This document shows positions 15,831-24,677 of a stretch of 32,389 bases of DNA, piece after piece. Origin of the DNA: Pseudomonadales bacterium (GTDB lineage Bacteria > Pseudomonadota > Gammaproteobacteria > Pseudomonadales > Alcanivoracaceae). Below the pieces are notes generated by a model. It was not told where the DNA came from, made no database searches, and saw only the letters and a list, made by a program, of their open reading frames with translations. The position numbers were made by a program, and so were the translations under genes. The stretch is from contig JAKSCQ010000234.1 of assembly GCA_022360555.1 (NCBI GenBank), positions 1 through 32,389 of the forward strand, written 5' to 3'. Position 1 is the stretch's first letter. Every line of letters begins with the position of its first letter.

Positions 15831-16271
15831 ATGTACAAAAAGATTCTGGTTCCCGTGGATGGCTCCCAGCAGGCCCTGATTGCTCTGGACCATGCGGCCC
15901 ATCTTCAACAGGACAATGACGCCGAGCTGTATCTGCTGTGCATTTTCAAGCACCACAGCCTGTTCGAAGCCTCTTTGTCCATGGTGCGCCCCAATGAGGT
16001 ACAGATCCCCGACGATGCCCTGCGGGAGTACGCCACCAGCGTGGCAGACCATGCCAAGCAGAAGGCCATGGAAGCTGGCGCCAAACAGGTGCGGGCTTTT
16101 GTCAAAGGAGGGCGGCCTTCACGGGCCATTGTTCGTTTTGCCAAGGATAACGGCGTCGACCTGATCGTTATGGGCGCCCGGGGCACCAGCAGTGATGTGG
16201 ACGGTTACTTTCTTGGCAGCGTATCCCAACGCGTGGCCAGTCTCGCGCCATGCCCGGTACTCATTGTCTGA
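15831..16271 (+). CDS. UspA-family ATP-binding protein linked to the TRAP transporter (TeaD-like)
   Basis: A 146-residue universal stress protein. It opens [15 protein letters not shown] and carries the ATP-binding G-2x-G-9x-G-S pattern in [16 protein letters not shown] near the C-terminus. In Halomonas elongata a similar gene, teaD, lies beside the TRAP genes teaABC and tunes uptake; the same gene order here suggests a like role, by inference. The ribosome binding site is AAGGAGG. It is followed 24 nt later by the porin, so the five genes may form one unit from dctQ on. Confidence 0.85.
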   Translation: MYKKILVPVDGSQQALIALDHAAHLQQDNDAELYLLCIFKHHSLFEASLSMVRPNEVQIPDDALREYATSVADHAKQKAMEAGAKQVRAFVKGGRPSRAIVRFAKDNGVDLIVMGARGTSSDVDGYFLGSVSQRVASLAPCPVLIV

Positions 16272-16295
16272 TTACACTTGCAGAGGGAGAAAACC

Positions 16296-17354
16296 ATGAA
16301 CTATCAACGCACTCTTGGGCTGTCGTCGGCATTACTGGCCGGCCTTGCCACCCTGCCCGCGCACGCGGATCTGGAGGTAACCCCTTACGGGTCCCTGCGC
16401 ATCCAGACGGAAGCGGTTTCCGTCGATGAAGCCCAGCCAGGGGAGGATGATTCCTATACCGCACTGCGCGATGCCTATTCTCGGTTGGGCGTCACCGCCG
16501 TCTATAACGATTTTGATGCGGTAGACATTACCGCCACGGTGGAATTCCCCATCAACTCGGCGCTGCTGCGCGCGGAAGACCCGACCTTCTTCCAGGCCAG
16601 CTACAAGGGCAACAACAAGCCCCGCGTGGCGGATATCAACATTGCCCATGACAGCTTCGGCAGCTTGCGGGTGGGCACCCAGTGGCTTGCCTACTACAAC
16701 ACCGTGGCCTATCCGGTGGATTTCTTCAGCACCTTCTACTCCGGCTACGCCACCCAGGCCACCTTCCGCCGGGATGCCGCCACCTACACTACCCCATCGC
16801 TGGGCGGCCTGACCGCCACGGTATCCGCCGTGGACCAGACCGATGAGGCCGGCACCAGTTACCTGGACACCATGCAGTACGCCCTGAGCTACGGCATCAA
16901 CGACCTGACGCTGGGTCTGGCCTACCAGGATACCGAGGACGATACCGGTGATAATGCGGACCAGGCCGGGGTGTCACTGGTTTATGTCCTGGGTGGCTGG
17001 CGATTTGCCGCCAAGGCGGAACAACTGCTGACCAACAGTGATGCGGTGCAGGACGACGACCCGGTCACCTACAACCTTTACGGTTCCTACAGCTGGAACA
17101 AGTACACCGTGAAAGCCATGTTCGCCAACGGCGAAGAGACTGACGAACCCGCAGCCTTCTTCCAGGGCGACTCCTATCAGGTCGGGCTGGACTATCAGTA
17201 CAGCGAAGCCCTGAAGCTGTTTGCGGAGTACTTCTATGAAGAGAAGAGCTATGCCATCTACACTCCCAACTCCCGCAGCTTCAACCCGCTGGCGCCGTAT
17301 CACACGGACAGTGACGGCCAGGTGTTTGCCGTTGGTCTGCGCTACGACTTTTAA
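16296..17354 (+). CDS. Gram-negative outer-membrane porin
   Basis: A 352-residue trimeric-porin-like beta barrel. The first 24 or so residues are a Sec signal peptide ending AHA, and the mature protein begins DLEVTPYGSLR. Alternating hydrophobic/polar beta strands run throughout, with acidic loops (DTEDDTGDNADQ), and the C-terminus is YDF, the expected terminal phenylalanine for barrel assembly. The start is ATG at 16296 after a GAGGGAG ribosome binding site; the frame is open further upstream without support. Placed after the TRAP genes, it probably lets the TRAP substrate cross the outer membrane. Confidence 0.85.
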   Translation: MNYQRTLGLSSALLAGLATLPAHADLEVTPYGSLRIQTEAVSVDEAQPGEDDSYTALRDAYSRLGVTAVYNDFDAVDITATVEFPINSALLRAEDPTFFQASYKGNNKPRVADINIAHDSFGSLRVGTQWLAYYNTVAYPVDFFSTFYSGYATQATFRRDAATYTTPSLGGLTATVSAVDQTDEAGTSYLDTMQYALSYGINDLTLGLAYQDTEDDTGDNADQAGVSLVYVLGGWRFAAKAEQLLTNSDAVQDDDPVTYNLYGSYSWNKYTVKAMFANGEETDEPAAFFQGDSYQVGLDYQYSEALKLFAEYFYEEKSYAIYTPNSRSFNPLAPYHTDSDGQVFAVGLRYDF

Positions 17355-17392
17355 AGGTCGCTGACACCCATCACGCATTCTGGCGTGGTGCA

Positions 17393-17431
17393 GAAAAAAC
17401 AGGCCGCACCCGGCATCCGGGTGCGGCCTGT
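17393..17431 (-). terminator. Strong hairpin after the porin gene
   Basis: A perfect 15-bp stem (17399-17413 with 17417-17431) around a 3-nt loop. Six A residues (17393-17398, plus the first stem base) lie on the left, giving a T run on the minus strand. The best intrinsic terminator is thus read on the minus strand, although the stem is strong enough to stop or protect the plus-strand porin transcript too. Confidence 0.7.
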
Positions 17432-17795
17432 TGCGTGTTACTCAGTATAGAACCCCGCCGGCGCCGCAGACGAAACGCCATAGATTAGGAGATCAGAGGA
17501 AGAAGCAGCCTGCGATGTCCGGCGGGCCTTTCACTATAAGCAGGCGAAGCCGCGATGCGGAAGCCCCTGGTTAGAACCATTTGGAATCAATCTCTCGCCA
17601 CGGCCAAAAAGGACTTATAAAAACATTAAAATCAACAAGTTATGATACCTCAAGCCTTTCCCTGCCGTTCCTGCCAAGCCGCCTGAAAGCCACAGACACG
17701 GATTGATTCACCCGCCCCCGTGCATTACTGTTGCCGCCGGAGACGCCGGCCCGGAGCGGGAGACCGCCCCCACGGCATAAAGACGGAGATGTTTC
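17432..17795. other. Spacer upstream of xseB
   Basis: About 360 bases without a convincing gene. An AT-rich patch lies near 17610-17650. A weak promoter-like pair, TTGATT (17703-17708) and TACTGT (17726-17731) with 17 nt between, lies 65 nt upstream of the xseB start. GC-rich short inverted repeats (GCCGG/CCGGC) occur near 17734-17752. The xseB ribosome binding site GGAG is 8 nt before its ATG. Confidence 0.4.
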
Positions 17796-18038
17796 ATGGC
17801 CAAAAAGGCAGCCCCTGCACTGGAAACCGCCCTGGACAACCTGGAATCCCTGGTGGAACGCATGGAATCCGGCGAGTTGACCCTGGAGGAATCCCTCAAG
17901 GCCTTTGAAGAAGGGGTGCGCCTGTCCCGCGAGTGCCAACAGGCCCTTGTACAGGCAGAACAGAAGGTCCGCATCCTGCTGGAACAGAATACGGATGCCG
18001 AGCCGGCGCCCTTTGCCGGTGACAGCGATGACCAGTAA
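17796..18038 (+). CDS. xseB: Exodeoxyribonuclease VII small subunit
   Basis: An 80-residue subunit of exonuclease VII, which degrades single-stranded DNA. The family core is complete: FE-type opening (LETALDNLESLVERMESGELTLEES), then LKAFEEGVRLSRECQQALVQAEQKV, ending in an acidic tail. It is mostly helical and wraps the large subunit XseA (not in the window). It starts at ATG 17796 with GGAG 8 nt upstream. Its last 11 nt overlap the ispA start, so ispA is translationally coupled to it; this xseB-ispA-dxs order is common in gammaproteobacteria. Confidence 0.93.
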   Translation: MAKKAAPALETALDNLESLVERMESGELTLEESLKAFEEGVRLSRECQQALVQAEQKVRILLEQNTDAEPAPFAGDSDDQ

Positions 18039-18924
18039 CTTCCCCGCCCTGGACACCCTGGGCCAGACCACGCGCACCCGGCTGGAGCAGGCCCTGGACC
18101 AGTTCCTGCCTACCGATACCGCCGCTACCCGGCTCAGTCAGGCCATGCGCTATGCAGCGCTGGGCGGTGGCAAGCGAATTCGCCCCATGCTGGTCTATGG
18201 GGCTACCCAGTTGGCCGGTGGAGACCCCGCGCAGGCGGATGTACCGGCCACGGCGGTGGAACTGATCCATGCCTATTCACTGGTCCACGACGATCTGCCG
18301 GCCATGGATGACGATGACCTTCGCCGGGGCCAGCCCACTTGCCACAAGGCCTTTGACGAAGCCACCGCCATCCTCGCCGGCGACACCCTGCATACCCGTG
18401 CCTTTGAGCTGTTGGCCACCCGGGGCAACTACCGCAGCGACACCCGAATCGCCATGATCCGCCACCTTTGCCAGGCTGCCGGCGTGGATGGCATGGCTGC
18501 CGGGCAGATGCAGGACATGCTGGCCCAGGGCCAGCAGCAGACGGTGGCGGCGCTGGAAGAAATGCACTACCTGAAGACCGGGCGTCTGATTACCGCCAGC
18601 CTGCAGCTCGGGTATTTCGCGGCCGAGCAGGATAACCCTGCCCTGCTGTCGGACCTGGCCCGCTTCGGCGATGCCATCGGTCTCGCCTTCCAGATTCAGG
18701 ACGACATTCTCGATGTGACCGTCGGCACCGAACAGCTGGGTAAGCCCTCCGGGTCCGACGAAAAGCTGCAGAAAAGCACCTTCCCGTCCCTGCTGGGCCT
18801 GGAGCAAAGCCGCCAGCGGGCCGAGCAGCTATGCGACCAGGCCCGGCAGTCACTGGCCGGCTACGGCGAGCGCGCCCAACCATTGCAACAATTGGCACAA
18901 TACATCATCTCCCGCGATCACTGA
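18028..18924 (+). CDS. ispA: Farnesyl diphosphate synthase (geranyltranstransferase)
   Basis: A 298-residue soluble prenyltransferase that adds isopentenyl diphosphate to DMAPP and GPP to give farnesyl diphosphate for quinones and undecaprenyl lipids. GGGKRIRP (about 46-53) binds the diphosphate. The first aspartate-rich motif [10 protein letters not shown] spans 88-97 and the second, QDDILD, is near 227. Two small residues before the first motif and the six-residue insertion-type DDxxxxD fit bacterial FPP synthases. ATG at 18028 lies inside the end of xseB (11-nt overlap), which fits the length of known IspA proteins. Confidence 0.93.
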   Translation: MTSNFPALDTLGQTTRTRLEQALDQFLPTDTAATRLSQAMRYAALGGGKRIRPMLVYGATQLAGGDPAQADVPATAVELIHAYSLVHDDLPAMDDDDLRRGQPTCHKAFDEATAILAGDTLHTRAFELLATRGNYRSDTRIAMIRHLCQAAGVDGMAAGQMQDMLAQGQQQTVAALEEMHYLKTGRLITASLQLGYFAAEQDNPALLSDLARFGDAIGLAFQIQDDILDVTVGTEQLGKPSGSDEKLQKSTFPSLLGLEQSRQRAEQLCDQARQSLAGYGERAQPLQQLAQYIISRDH

Positions 18925-18950
18925 CGAACGTCACCCCGGACAGGTATACT
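18921..18950 (+). promoter_or_regulatory. Candidate promoter of dxs
   Basis: CTGACG (18921-18926) and TATACT (18945-18950) are separated by 18 nt. They match the sigma-70 -35 in 4 of 6 bases and -10 in 5 of 6. The -35 overlaps the ispA stop region. Transcription would start near 18957, 36 nt before the dxs ATG, adding an internal promoter to the xseB-ispA-dxs unit. Confidence 0.5.
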
Positions 18951-18992
18951 AACCCTCTCAATCGCCTCGCATTCTTCAGGCAGCACAACCCT

Positions 18993-20909
18993 ATGCCCAA
19001 GACGTTTACCCAGATTCCGCTGACGCGCCCCGCCACACCGCTGCTGGATACCATCAGCAAGCCTGCCGACCTGCGGCGCCTGCCGGCCAGCCAGCTGGAA
19101 CGTGTGGTCGACGAGCTGCGGGAATACCTGCTGTACGCCGTGGGCCAGTGCGGCGGCCACTTCGGGGCTGGCCTGGGCGTGGTCGAACTGACCGTGGCCC
19201 TGCATTATCTGTACAACACCCCCTACGACCGGCTGGTCTGGGATGTGGGCCACCAGTGCTACCCCCACAAGATTCTCACCGGCCGTCGCGAGGCGCTCAC
19301 CTCCATCCGCCAGCAACATGGCCTGTCGGGGTTCCCCAAGCGCAGCGAGTCCGAATACGACACCTTTGGCGTGGGCCACTCTTCCACCTCCATCAGTGCG
19401 GCCCTGGGGATGGCCCTGGGGGCCGAGATGGCCGGCAGCGACCGCCGTGCGGTAGCCATTATCGGTGATGGAGCCATGACCGCCGGCCAGGCCTTCGAGG
19501 CCATGAGCCACGCGGCCCATACCCGCTCCAACCTGCTGGTGATTCTCAACGACAACAATATGTCGATCTCCCACAACGTGGGCGGGCTGTCCAATTACTT
19601 TGCCCGCATCTGGGCCAGCAAGAGTTACATCGCCCTGCGCGAGGGCGGCAAGAAAGTGCTGTCCACCATGCCGGCGGCCTGGGACTTTATCCGCCGCACC
19701 GAAGAGAGCATGAAGAACATGGTGAGCCCGGACATGCTGTTCGAGGCCATCGGCTTCAACTACATCGGCCCCATCGACGGCCACAACGTGGATGAACTGG
19801 TGCGCACCCTGGGCAACATGCGTGAGCTGGAAGGCCCCCAATTGCTGCATGTCTACACCACCAAGGGCAAGGGTTTCGCCCCGGCGGAAGCCGACCCGGT
19901 GGGCTATCACGCTATCAACAAGATCGAACCCAAACCCAAGGTCCAGGTGGCCGTGCCCAGCCAGCCGAAGAAACCCAAGTATCAGGAAGTGTTTGGCCAG
20001 TGGCTGTGTGACATGGCCGAGCAAGACCCGCGCCTGGTGGGCATTACCCCCGCCATGTGCGAAGGCTCCGGCATGGTGGAATTCAGTAAGCGCTTCCCGG
20101 ACCGCTACCACGATGTGGCCATCTGCGAGCAACACGCCGTAACCCTGGCTGGCGGCCTGGCCTGTGAAAACCAGAAACCGGTGGTGGCCATCTACTCCAC
20201 CTTCCTGCAGCGCGGCTACGACCAGTTGATCCATGACGTGGCCCTGCAGGATCTGGACGTGACCTTCGGCCTGGACCGGGCCGGTCTGGTGGGAGAAGAC
20301 GGCGCCACCCATGGCGGGGTCTTCGACCTGGCCTACCTGCGCACCGTCCCCAACATGATTGTTGCCGCCCCGTCCGACGAGAACGAGTGCCGGCAGCTAC
20401 TCTACACCGCCTACCAGCACGAAGGCCCGGCGGCGGTCCGTTACCCCCGTGGCACCGGTCCCGGTACGGCCATGGAAACCACCATGGAAGCCCTGCCCAT
20501 CGGCCAGTCACGGACGCTGCGCGATGGTCAGCAGGTGGCCATTCTTGCCTTCGGTGCGCTCACCCCGGCGGCACTGGAAGCCGGCAAGGCCCTCAACGCC
20601 ACCGTGCTCGACATGCGCTGGGTGAAGCCACTGGACCGCGATGCCATCCTCAAGGCCGCTGCCAGCCACAGCCTGCTGGTCACCGTGGAAGACCACCAGC
20701 GCATGGGCGGTGCCGGTTCCGCCGTGAACGAGCTGCTGCATGAAGAAGCCATCCTGATGGATGTGCTGAACCTGGCCCTGCCGGACCACTTCATCCACCA
20801 CGGCAAGCGGGATGTGCTACTGGCCGAGGCCGGCCTGGATGCCGAAGGCATCGAACGGCAAATCCGCGAACGCCTCAACGAACAGCAGCGCCTGCGCGAG
20901 GCTCGCTGA
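18993..20909 (+). CDS. dxs: 1-deoxy-D-xylulose-5-phosphate synthase
   Basis: A 638-residue thiamine-diphosphate enzyme that joins pyruvate and glyceraldehyde 3-phosphate, the first step of the MEP isoprenoid pathway. GGHFGAGLG with His56, GDGAMT (158-163) and NDNNMSIS (186-193) make the ThDP/magnesium site; E379 in CEQHAV is the cofactor-activating glutamate; [12 protein letters not shown] and RYPRGTG are in the transketolase-like middle and C-terminal domains. ATG at 18993 fits the family length; the ribosome binding site is weak. It supplies precursors used by IspA, its upstream neighbour. Confidence 0.95.
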   Translation: MPKTFTQIPLTRPATPLLDTISKPADLRRLPASQLERVVDELREYLLYAVGQCGGHFGAGLGVVELTVALHYLYNTPYDRLVWDVGHQCYPHKILTGRREALTSIRQQHGLSGFPKRSESEYDTFGVGHSSTSISAALGMALGAEMAGSDRRAVAIIGDGAMTAGQAFEAMSHAAHTRSNLLVILNDNNMSISHNVGGLSNYFARIWASKSYIALREGGKKVLSTMPAAWDFIRRTEESMKNMVSPDMLFEAIGFNYIGPIDGHNVDELVRTLGNMRELEGPQLLHVYTTKGKGFAPAEADPVGYHAINKIEPKPKVQVAVPSQPKKPKYQEVFGQWLCDMAEQDPRLVGITPAMCEGSGMVEFSKRFPDRYHDVAICEQHAVTLAGGLACENQKPVVAIYSTFLQRGYDQLIHDVALQDLDVTFGLDRAGLVGEDGATHGGVFDLAYLRTVPNMIVAAPSDENECRQLLYTAYQHEGPAAVRYPRGTGPGTAMETTMEALPIGQSRTLRDGQQVAILAFGALTPAALEAGKALNATVLDMRWVKPLDRDAILKAAASHSLLVTVEDHQRMGGAGSAVNELLHEEAILMDVLNLALPDHFIHHGKRDVLLAEAGLDAEGIERQIRERLNEQQRLREAR

Positions 20910-21209
20910 CCGCAGCGTTATTGAAAAGGCCTGATCCAGCTCTTCTTATCATCATTCCGGGGTTATTCGCTGCGCTCCCCCCTGGCGGGGCCAGCCTCCT
21001 GCTGTTCTGGGCTTCACTTGTGCCCCGCCCCCCCCAAGGCTGGGAATACTGCTTATTTTAGCTGCCAACCCAGAAAACACTGGATCCCGGATAAGCGCTA
21101 CGCGCTTTCCGGGATGACGACGGCTTTAGGTGTTTTGTTTAGGGGGCTTCCTCCGCCCCTTTCGTCGTTCCGAAAGGCGCTATGCCCCTGTAAAGCGACA
21201 CCTCCATTG
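20910..21209. other. Spacer between convergent dxs and the diguanylate cyclase gene
   Basis: About 300 bases without a gene. It carries a palindromic repeat at 21084-21115 (listed separately) and, on its right side, overlapping GC-rich inverted repeats (GGGGC/GCCCC and CGCC..TTTC/GAAAGGGGCG, about 21145-21185) that may end the cyclase transcript. No clean T-tailed terminator for dxs is visible. Confidence 0.4.
21084..21115. repeat. Palindromic repeat of the ATCCCGGA type
   Basis: ATCCCGGA and TCCGGGAT with inner AAGCGC/GCGCTT and a TAC loop make a 14-bp hairpin with one bulged base (21092). It is followed by GACG. Short hairpins of this kind with a TGGATCCCGG edge are dispersed in several proteobacterial genomes, from general knowledge; here only one copy is seen. 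Confidence 0.55.
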
Positions 21210-22436
21210 CTACCCGCCCTTGTCATCCTTGACCAGCCGCACCCTGGGCTGGGGCTTGTACAGCCGCCAGTTGTCTCGCCCGCCCTGTTTGGCCTGATAC
21301 AGGGCCCGGTCGGCGGCATCCAGCAGTTGTTCGGCGGTGCCCCCCTTGCCCGGTGTCATCACCGCCGCCCCGACACTGACCGTGACCTCCCCGGCCTGCG
21401 GGTTCAGGGCATGGGGAATGGCCAGCGAGCGCACCGAACGACACAGGCGTGAGGCCAATTGCTCCGCCTCGCTTTCATCACTGCCCGGGTAGAGCATGAC
21501 AAACTCCTCGCCCCCGAAGCGAGCCACCAGGTCCCCGCCCCGGCGACTGTAGCGGCGCAGCTCGCCAGCCAGCAATTGCAAGCACTGGTCACCCTTGAGA
21601 TGGCCATAGTGATCGTTGTAGTCCTTGAAGTAGTCCACATCCACCAACATCACCGTCAACGGCTGGCCATCGCGCTGGCAGCGCCGCCATTCCCGGTCCA
21701 GCGCCTCGTCGAAGAAACGGCGATTGGCCAGCGCGGTGAGGCTGTCTTCCCGGCTGAGCCGGTGCAGTCGCTGCGCCAGTGCCTGGGTGCGTTGCTGCTG
21801 GCGCAGCAATTGCCGCTGGTTGAAGAACAGCAAGCGCTCACGAACCTCCGAGGTGTAACACAGGAACATACCCAGCAGGCTGACCCCGGTGTAGGTGCGG
21901 TGCGCCATCTGCCAGTCCACCCCCTGGCCAACCGCTTCCGCCACCAGCCAGCCCACCAGCCCGCCACCCCAGCAGGCCAGCATTGCGACCGGGAAACGCA
22001 GGCCGACCATGGCGTAGACAATCACCAGGGCATAGATCACGGACACATGGGCCAGTTGGATAGCCACCGTCCCGTCGAGAAAACCGGGAATGGCCATGGA
22101 CAGGGCCACGGCCAGAAAGCTTCCAATACCCGCATACAGAGGGAAATAGCGGTCCAGGGCACGTATCTGGGCCATGCCGCCAGCCGCCAGTACGATCACT
22201 CCGACCCAGATATAGGTAGCCAGCCAGCGCCCACGCACCGCTTCCGGAGCCAGCGCATAAATACCGGTAATCAGCAGGATATAGAGGAGGAGAATATAGA
22301 AGGCATTGACCCGGAAACCCTCAACAGCTTCCTGGCACTGGAATTCACGGTATTCGGCTTCGAGCCGCCGAGGGAAACGCAGCCACCGCACCCCCGGCAC
22401 CACCACCCGTCGGGAACGGGGATCAGTATCCGACAT
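21210..22436 (-). CDS. Membrane diguanylate cyclase (GGDEF domain)
   Basis: A 408-residue protein that should make cyclic di-GMP. The N-terminal half (about 43-195) holds six or so hydrophobic segments, a membrane sensor region without a named domain that I recognise. A coiled stretch (200-228) leads into the GGDEF domain, with the active-site motif GGEEF at 308-312. RGGD (299-302) five residues before it is the RxxD inhibitory site, so product inhibition is expected. The ATG at 22436 has AAGGA 6 nt upstream; a TTG at 22442 is less likely. It lies 142 nt downstream of pgpA on the same strand. Confidence 0.9.
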   Translation of the reverse strand: MSDTDPRSRRVVVPGVRWLRFPRRLEAEYREFQCQEAVEGFRVNAFYILLLYILLITGIYALAPEAVRGRWLATYIWVGVIVLAAGGMAQIRALDRYFPLYAGIGSFLAVALSMAIPGFLDGTVAIQLAHVSVIYALVIVYAMVGLRFPVAMLACWGGGLVGWLVAEAVGQGVDWQMAHRTYTGVSLLGMFLCYTSEVRERLLFFNQRQLLRQQQRTQALAQRLHRLSREDSLTALANRRFFDEALDREWRRCQRDGQPLTVMLVDVDYFKDYNDHYGHLKGDQCLQLLAGELRRYSRRGGDLVARFGGEEFVMLYPGSDESEAEQLASRLCRSVRSLAIPHALNPQAGEVTVSVGAAVMTPGKGGTAEQLLDAADRALYQAKQGGRDNWRLYKPQPRVRLVKDDKGG

Positions 22437-22578
22437 GGCCAATCCTTTGCGCCTGTAATTGCCTGTTTTTTCTCTGAAGACGTTGCGACTCCAGCGTATG
22501 CAGTCAGGCTAAAAGTTAACCGGCTGATGGCGCCATCCTTTTTGCGCCAGCGGTAGCATCAAAACGACATAAGGGCCG

Positions 22579-23070
22579 CTACGAGAACAGCCGGGGCAGA
22601 AAAATTACCAGTAACTGCATCACAACCGCGGCATACACCCCGGCCAGCAGATCATCCACCATGATGCCCAACCCGCCTTCCACCCGGCGGTCCAGCCAGC
22701 CGATGGGCCAGGGCTTGATGATGTCGAATACCCGGAACGCCACAAAACCGGCCAGCGCGCCCCAAGGGGTCACCGGCACGGCGATCATGGTTACCAGCAG
22801 GCCGGCAATCTCGTCCCAGACGATACCGGGGTGATCATGCACATTCATGTCATGGGAGGTCTTGCCGCACAGATAGGGGCCGACGGCAATCACCAGCGCG
22901 GTTACCAGCAGATACCCCCACATGGGCAACTGGGCACACAGCCACCAGATGGGCATGGCCGCCACCGTGCCGAAGGTCCCCGGTGCGATGGGCGCCAGCC
23001 CGGAACCGAAGCCGAAGGCCAGAAAGTGCACCGGGTTTGTCATTTTGGGGCGCTTCAGTTCCATCGACAT
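22579..23070 (-). CDS. pgpA: Phosphatidylglycerophosphatase A
   Basis: A 163-residue inner-membrane enzyme that removes phosphate from phosphatidylglycerophosphate to give phosphatidylglycerol. FGSGLAPIAPGTFGTVAA, VHDHPGIVWDEIAGL and DRRVEGGLGIMVDD are the conserved blocks, with the Asp and Glu residues expected at the magnesium site; three or four membrane segments are visible. ATG at 23070 is used; ATG at 23064 is equally good, with AGAGAG upstream. It follows thiL with a 64-nt gap that holds a 12-bp inverted repeat. Confidence 0.93.
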   Translation of the reverse strand: MSMELKRPKMTNPVHFLAFGFGSGLAPIAPGTFGTVAAMPIWWLCAQLPMWGYLLVTALVIAVGPYLCGKTSHDMNVHDHPGIVWDEIAGLLVTMIAVPVTPWGALAGFVAFRVFDIIKPWPIGWLDRRVEGGLGIMVDDLLAGVYAAVVMQLLVIFLPRLFS

Positions 23071-23090
23071 CTCTCTTGCACGTAATTATG

Positions 23091-23131
23091 ACGCAGGGTG
23101 CACTGAGCCTCTGGCGAATTGCACCCTGCGT
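23091..23131. repeat. Perfect 12-bp inverted repeat in the thiL-pgpA spacer
   Basis: ACGCAGGGTGCA (23091-23102) and TGCACCCTGCGT (23120-23131) are exact reverse complements, 17 nt apart. They fill the short gap between thiL and pgpA. No T run follows, so it may be an operon-internal stem or a protein site. Confidence 0.7.
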
Positions 23132-23134
23132 TAA

Positions 23135-24079
23135 TCAAAAATGCTGCCAACCAGAGGCCTGCAACGTTGTTATTCTTCCGTCCGAATCTGCCAGCCGCAG
23201 GCCCGCCTGCTCTTCCACCGTGCCCAGCCGGTAGCATCCCGGCGGCACCGGCAGATGCGCCGATTGCGTGAACAGCAACAGATAATCATCGCCGCCCTGC
23301 AATTGCAGCCGTCGCTGCTCGTCCACCGGGCAGCCTGCCAGAGTCTCGCTGCCCAGGGGCAGAGCCGCCTCCTCCAGACGGGCTCCCAGTCCGCCGGAGG
23401 CCGCCAGAATATGCCCCAGGTCCGACAATAGCCCATCGGAGATATCGATACAGGCCGTGGCCTGCCCGCGCAGCGCCCTGCCCAGCGCCAATTGCGGTTG
23501 CGGGCGGCGAAAATGGTCGATGGCCGGCCCGTTGCGCAGGCCCTGCTGCCACTGCTGCAGCCCCAGCACCCCGGCACCGGTGACGCCACCGACACAGATC
23601 GCATCGCCCACACGGGCACCAGAACGGCGCAGGGCCTGCCCCGTCGGTACGCTTGCGGTGGCCTGGATGGAAACGGCCAGGGGCCCGCGGGTGATATCCC
23701 CGCCCACCAGGGCAATACTGGCCTCATCGGCCAGTGCAAACAGGCCTTTCGAGAACCCTTCCAGCCAGGCTTCATCCACCGCCGGCAGGGTCAGTGACAG
23801 CAGGAACCAGAGAGGCTCGCCGCCCATGGCGGCCAGATCAGACAGGTTAACGGCCAGACAGCGGTAACCCACGTCCGACGCGTCCATGTCTGCGGGGAAA
23901 TGCCGATCCGCCAGACAGGTATCCTGGGTCATGACCAGTTGCTGCCCGGCAGGCGGTGAAAGGATCGCCGCGTCATCGCCGGGGCCCAGCTCAACGCCCG
24001 GTCCGGCAAAGTGTGCGTCACGATGAAAGTAACGCCGGATCAGCGAAAATTCATCCAGCGCCTTGTCTGTATCCGTCAT
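23135..24079 (-). CDS. thiL: Thiamine-monophosphate kinase
   Basis: A 314-residue kinase that converts thiamine monophosphate to the diphosphate cofactor, which Dxs needs. PGDDAA (33-38), TQDT (51-54), NLSDLAAMGG (about 78-87), GGDITRG (about 126-132) and DISDGLLSDL are the conserved metal and nucleotide motifs. GGDDYLLLFT near the C-terminus differs from the common GDDYELLF in having Leu for Glu. It starts at ATG 24079, 23 nt after the nusB stop. The nusB-thiL-pgpA order is standard in gammaproteobacteria. Confidence 0.93.
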   Translation of the reverse strand: MTDTDKALDEFSLIRRYFHRDAHFAGPGVELGPGDDAAILSPPAGQQLVMTQDTCLADRHFPADMDASDVGYRCLAVNLSDLAAMGGEPLWFLLSLTLPAVDEAWLEGFSKGLFALADEASIALVGGDITRGPLAVSIQATASVPTGQALRRSGARVGDAICVGGVTGAGVLGLQQWQQGLRNGPAIDHFRRPQPQLALGRALRGQATACIDISDGLLSDLGHILAASGGLGARLEEAALPLGSETLAGCPVDEQRRLQLQGGDDYLLLFTQSAHLPVPPGCYRLGTVEEQAGLRLADSDGRITTLQASGWQHF

Positions 24080-24102
24080 TCGACAAGCATACGCGACCGC
24101 TG

Positions 24103-24561
24103 TCAGTCGCGGGAGGGGCGCTCGGAGGCTTCGGCGTAGCGCAGTTTGCGCGCCAGCTTGTCGAGCACACCGTTGACGTACTTGAAGGAATCTTCGGCAC
24201 CGAACACCTTGGCCAGTTCGATGCCTTCATTGATGACCACCCGATAGGGTACATCCAGGCGTTCCTTCAACTCGAAGGCGCCCAGCCGCAGGATGGCTTT
24301 CTCCACCTGGGACAGCTCTTCTACCCGGCGATCCAGAAACGGCGTCAGCAGCTCATCCAGCTCGCTCACCTGGGCAGGGACGCCGTGGAGCAGGTCATGG
24401 AAATACTCGCGATCTGCCTTGGCAAAATCCTGGTTGGCCAGGAACTGGGCTTCGATGTCGGTCACCGAGGCGCCGGCCATCTGCCACTGATACAGGGCCT
24501 GCATGGTAAAGCGACGCGCCTTGCGGCGGGCAGCGGGTGTTGCGGAAGGTGTAGTTGCCAT
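24103..24561 (-). CDS. nusB: Transcription antitermination factor NusB
   Basis: A 152-residue all-helical RNA-binding protein that joins NusE (S10) on the boxA of rRNA leaders. [18 protein letters not shown] is the arginine-rich RNA-binding start; [12 protein letters not shown] and [29 protein letters not shown] form the C-terminal helices, all close to family consensus. It starts at ATG 24561 and lies between ribH and thiL in the usual order. The spacer to ribH holds heptamer element D. Confidence 0.95.
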   Translation of the reverse strand: MATTPSATPAARRKARRFTMQALYQWQMAGASVTDIEAQFLANQDFAKADREYFHDLLHGVPAQVSELDELLTPFLDRRVEELSQVEKAILRLGAFELKERLDVPYRVVINEGIELAKVFGAEDSFKYVNGVLDKLARKLRYAEASERPSRD

Positions 24562-24603
24562 AATTCTCTGCCAGACATCACGGGCATGGGGTTAAGGGGT
24601 TTC

Positions 24604-24637
24604 AGCGTCGGACATCTGACGTCGGACGTCCGACGCT
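24604..24637. repeat. Heptamer-array element D (GTCGGAC family)
   Basis: Four 7-bp units in a row: GTCGGAC, ATCTGAC, GTCGGAC, GTCCGAC. The ends AGCGTCGGAC (24604-24613) and GTCCGACGCT (24628-24637) are exact 10-bp reverse complements, so the array also folds. It lies between ribH and nusB, with no T run. The unit length equals that of the other arrays in the window although the sequence is unlike them. Confidence 0.7.
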
Positions 24638-24677
24638 TCAATCAAAACCCTAACGCTTGAACGTCTTGATACGTGGC

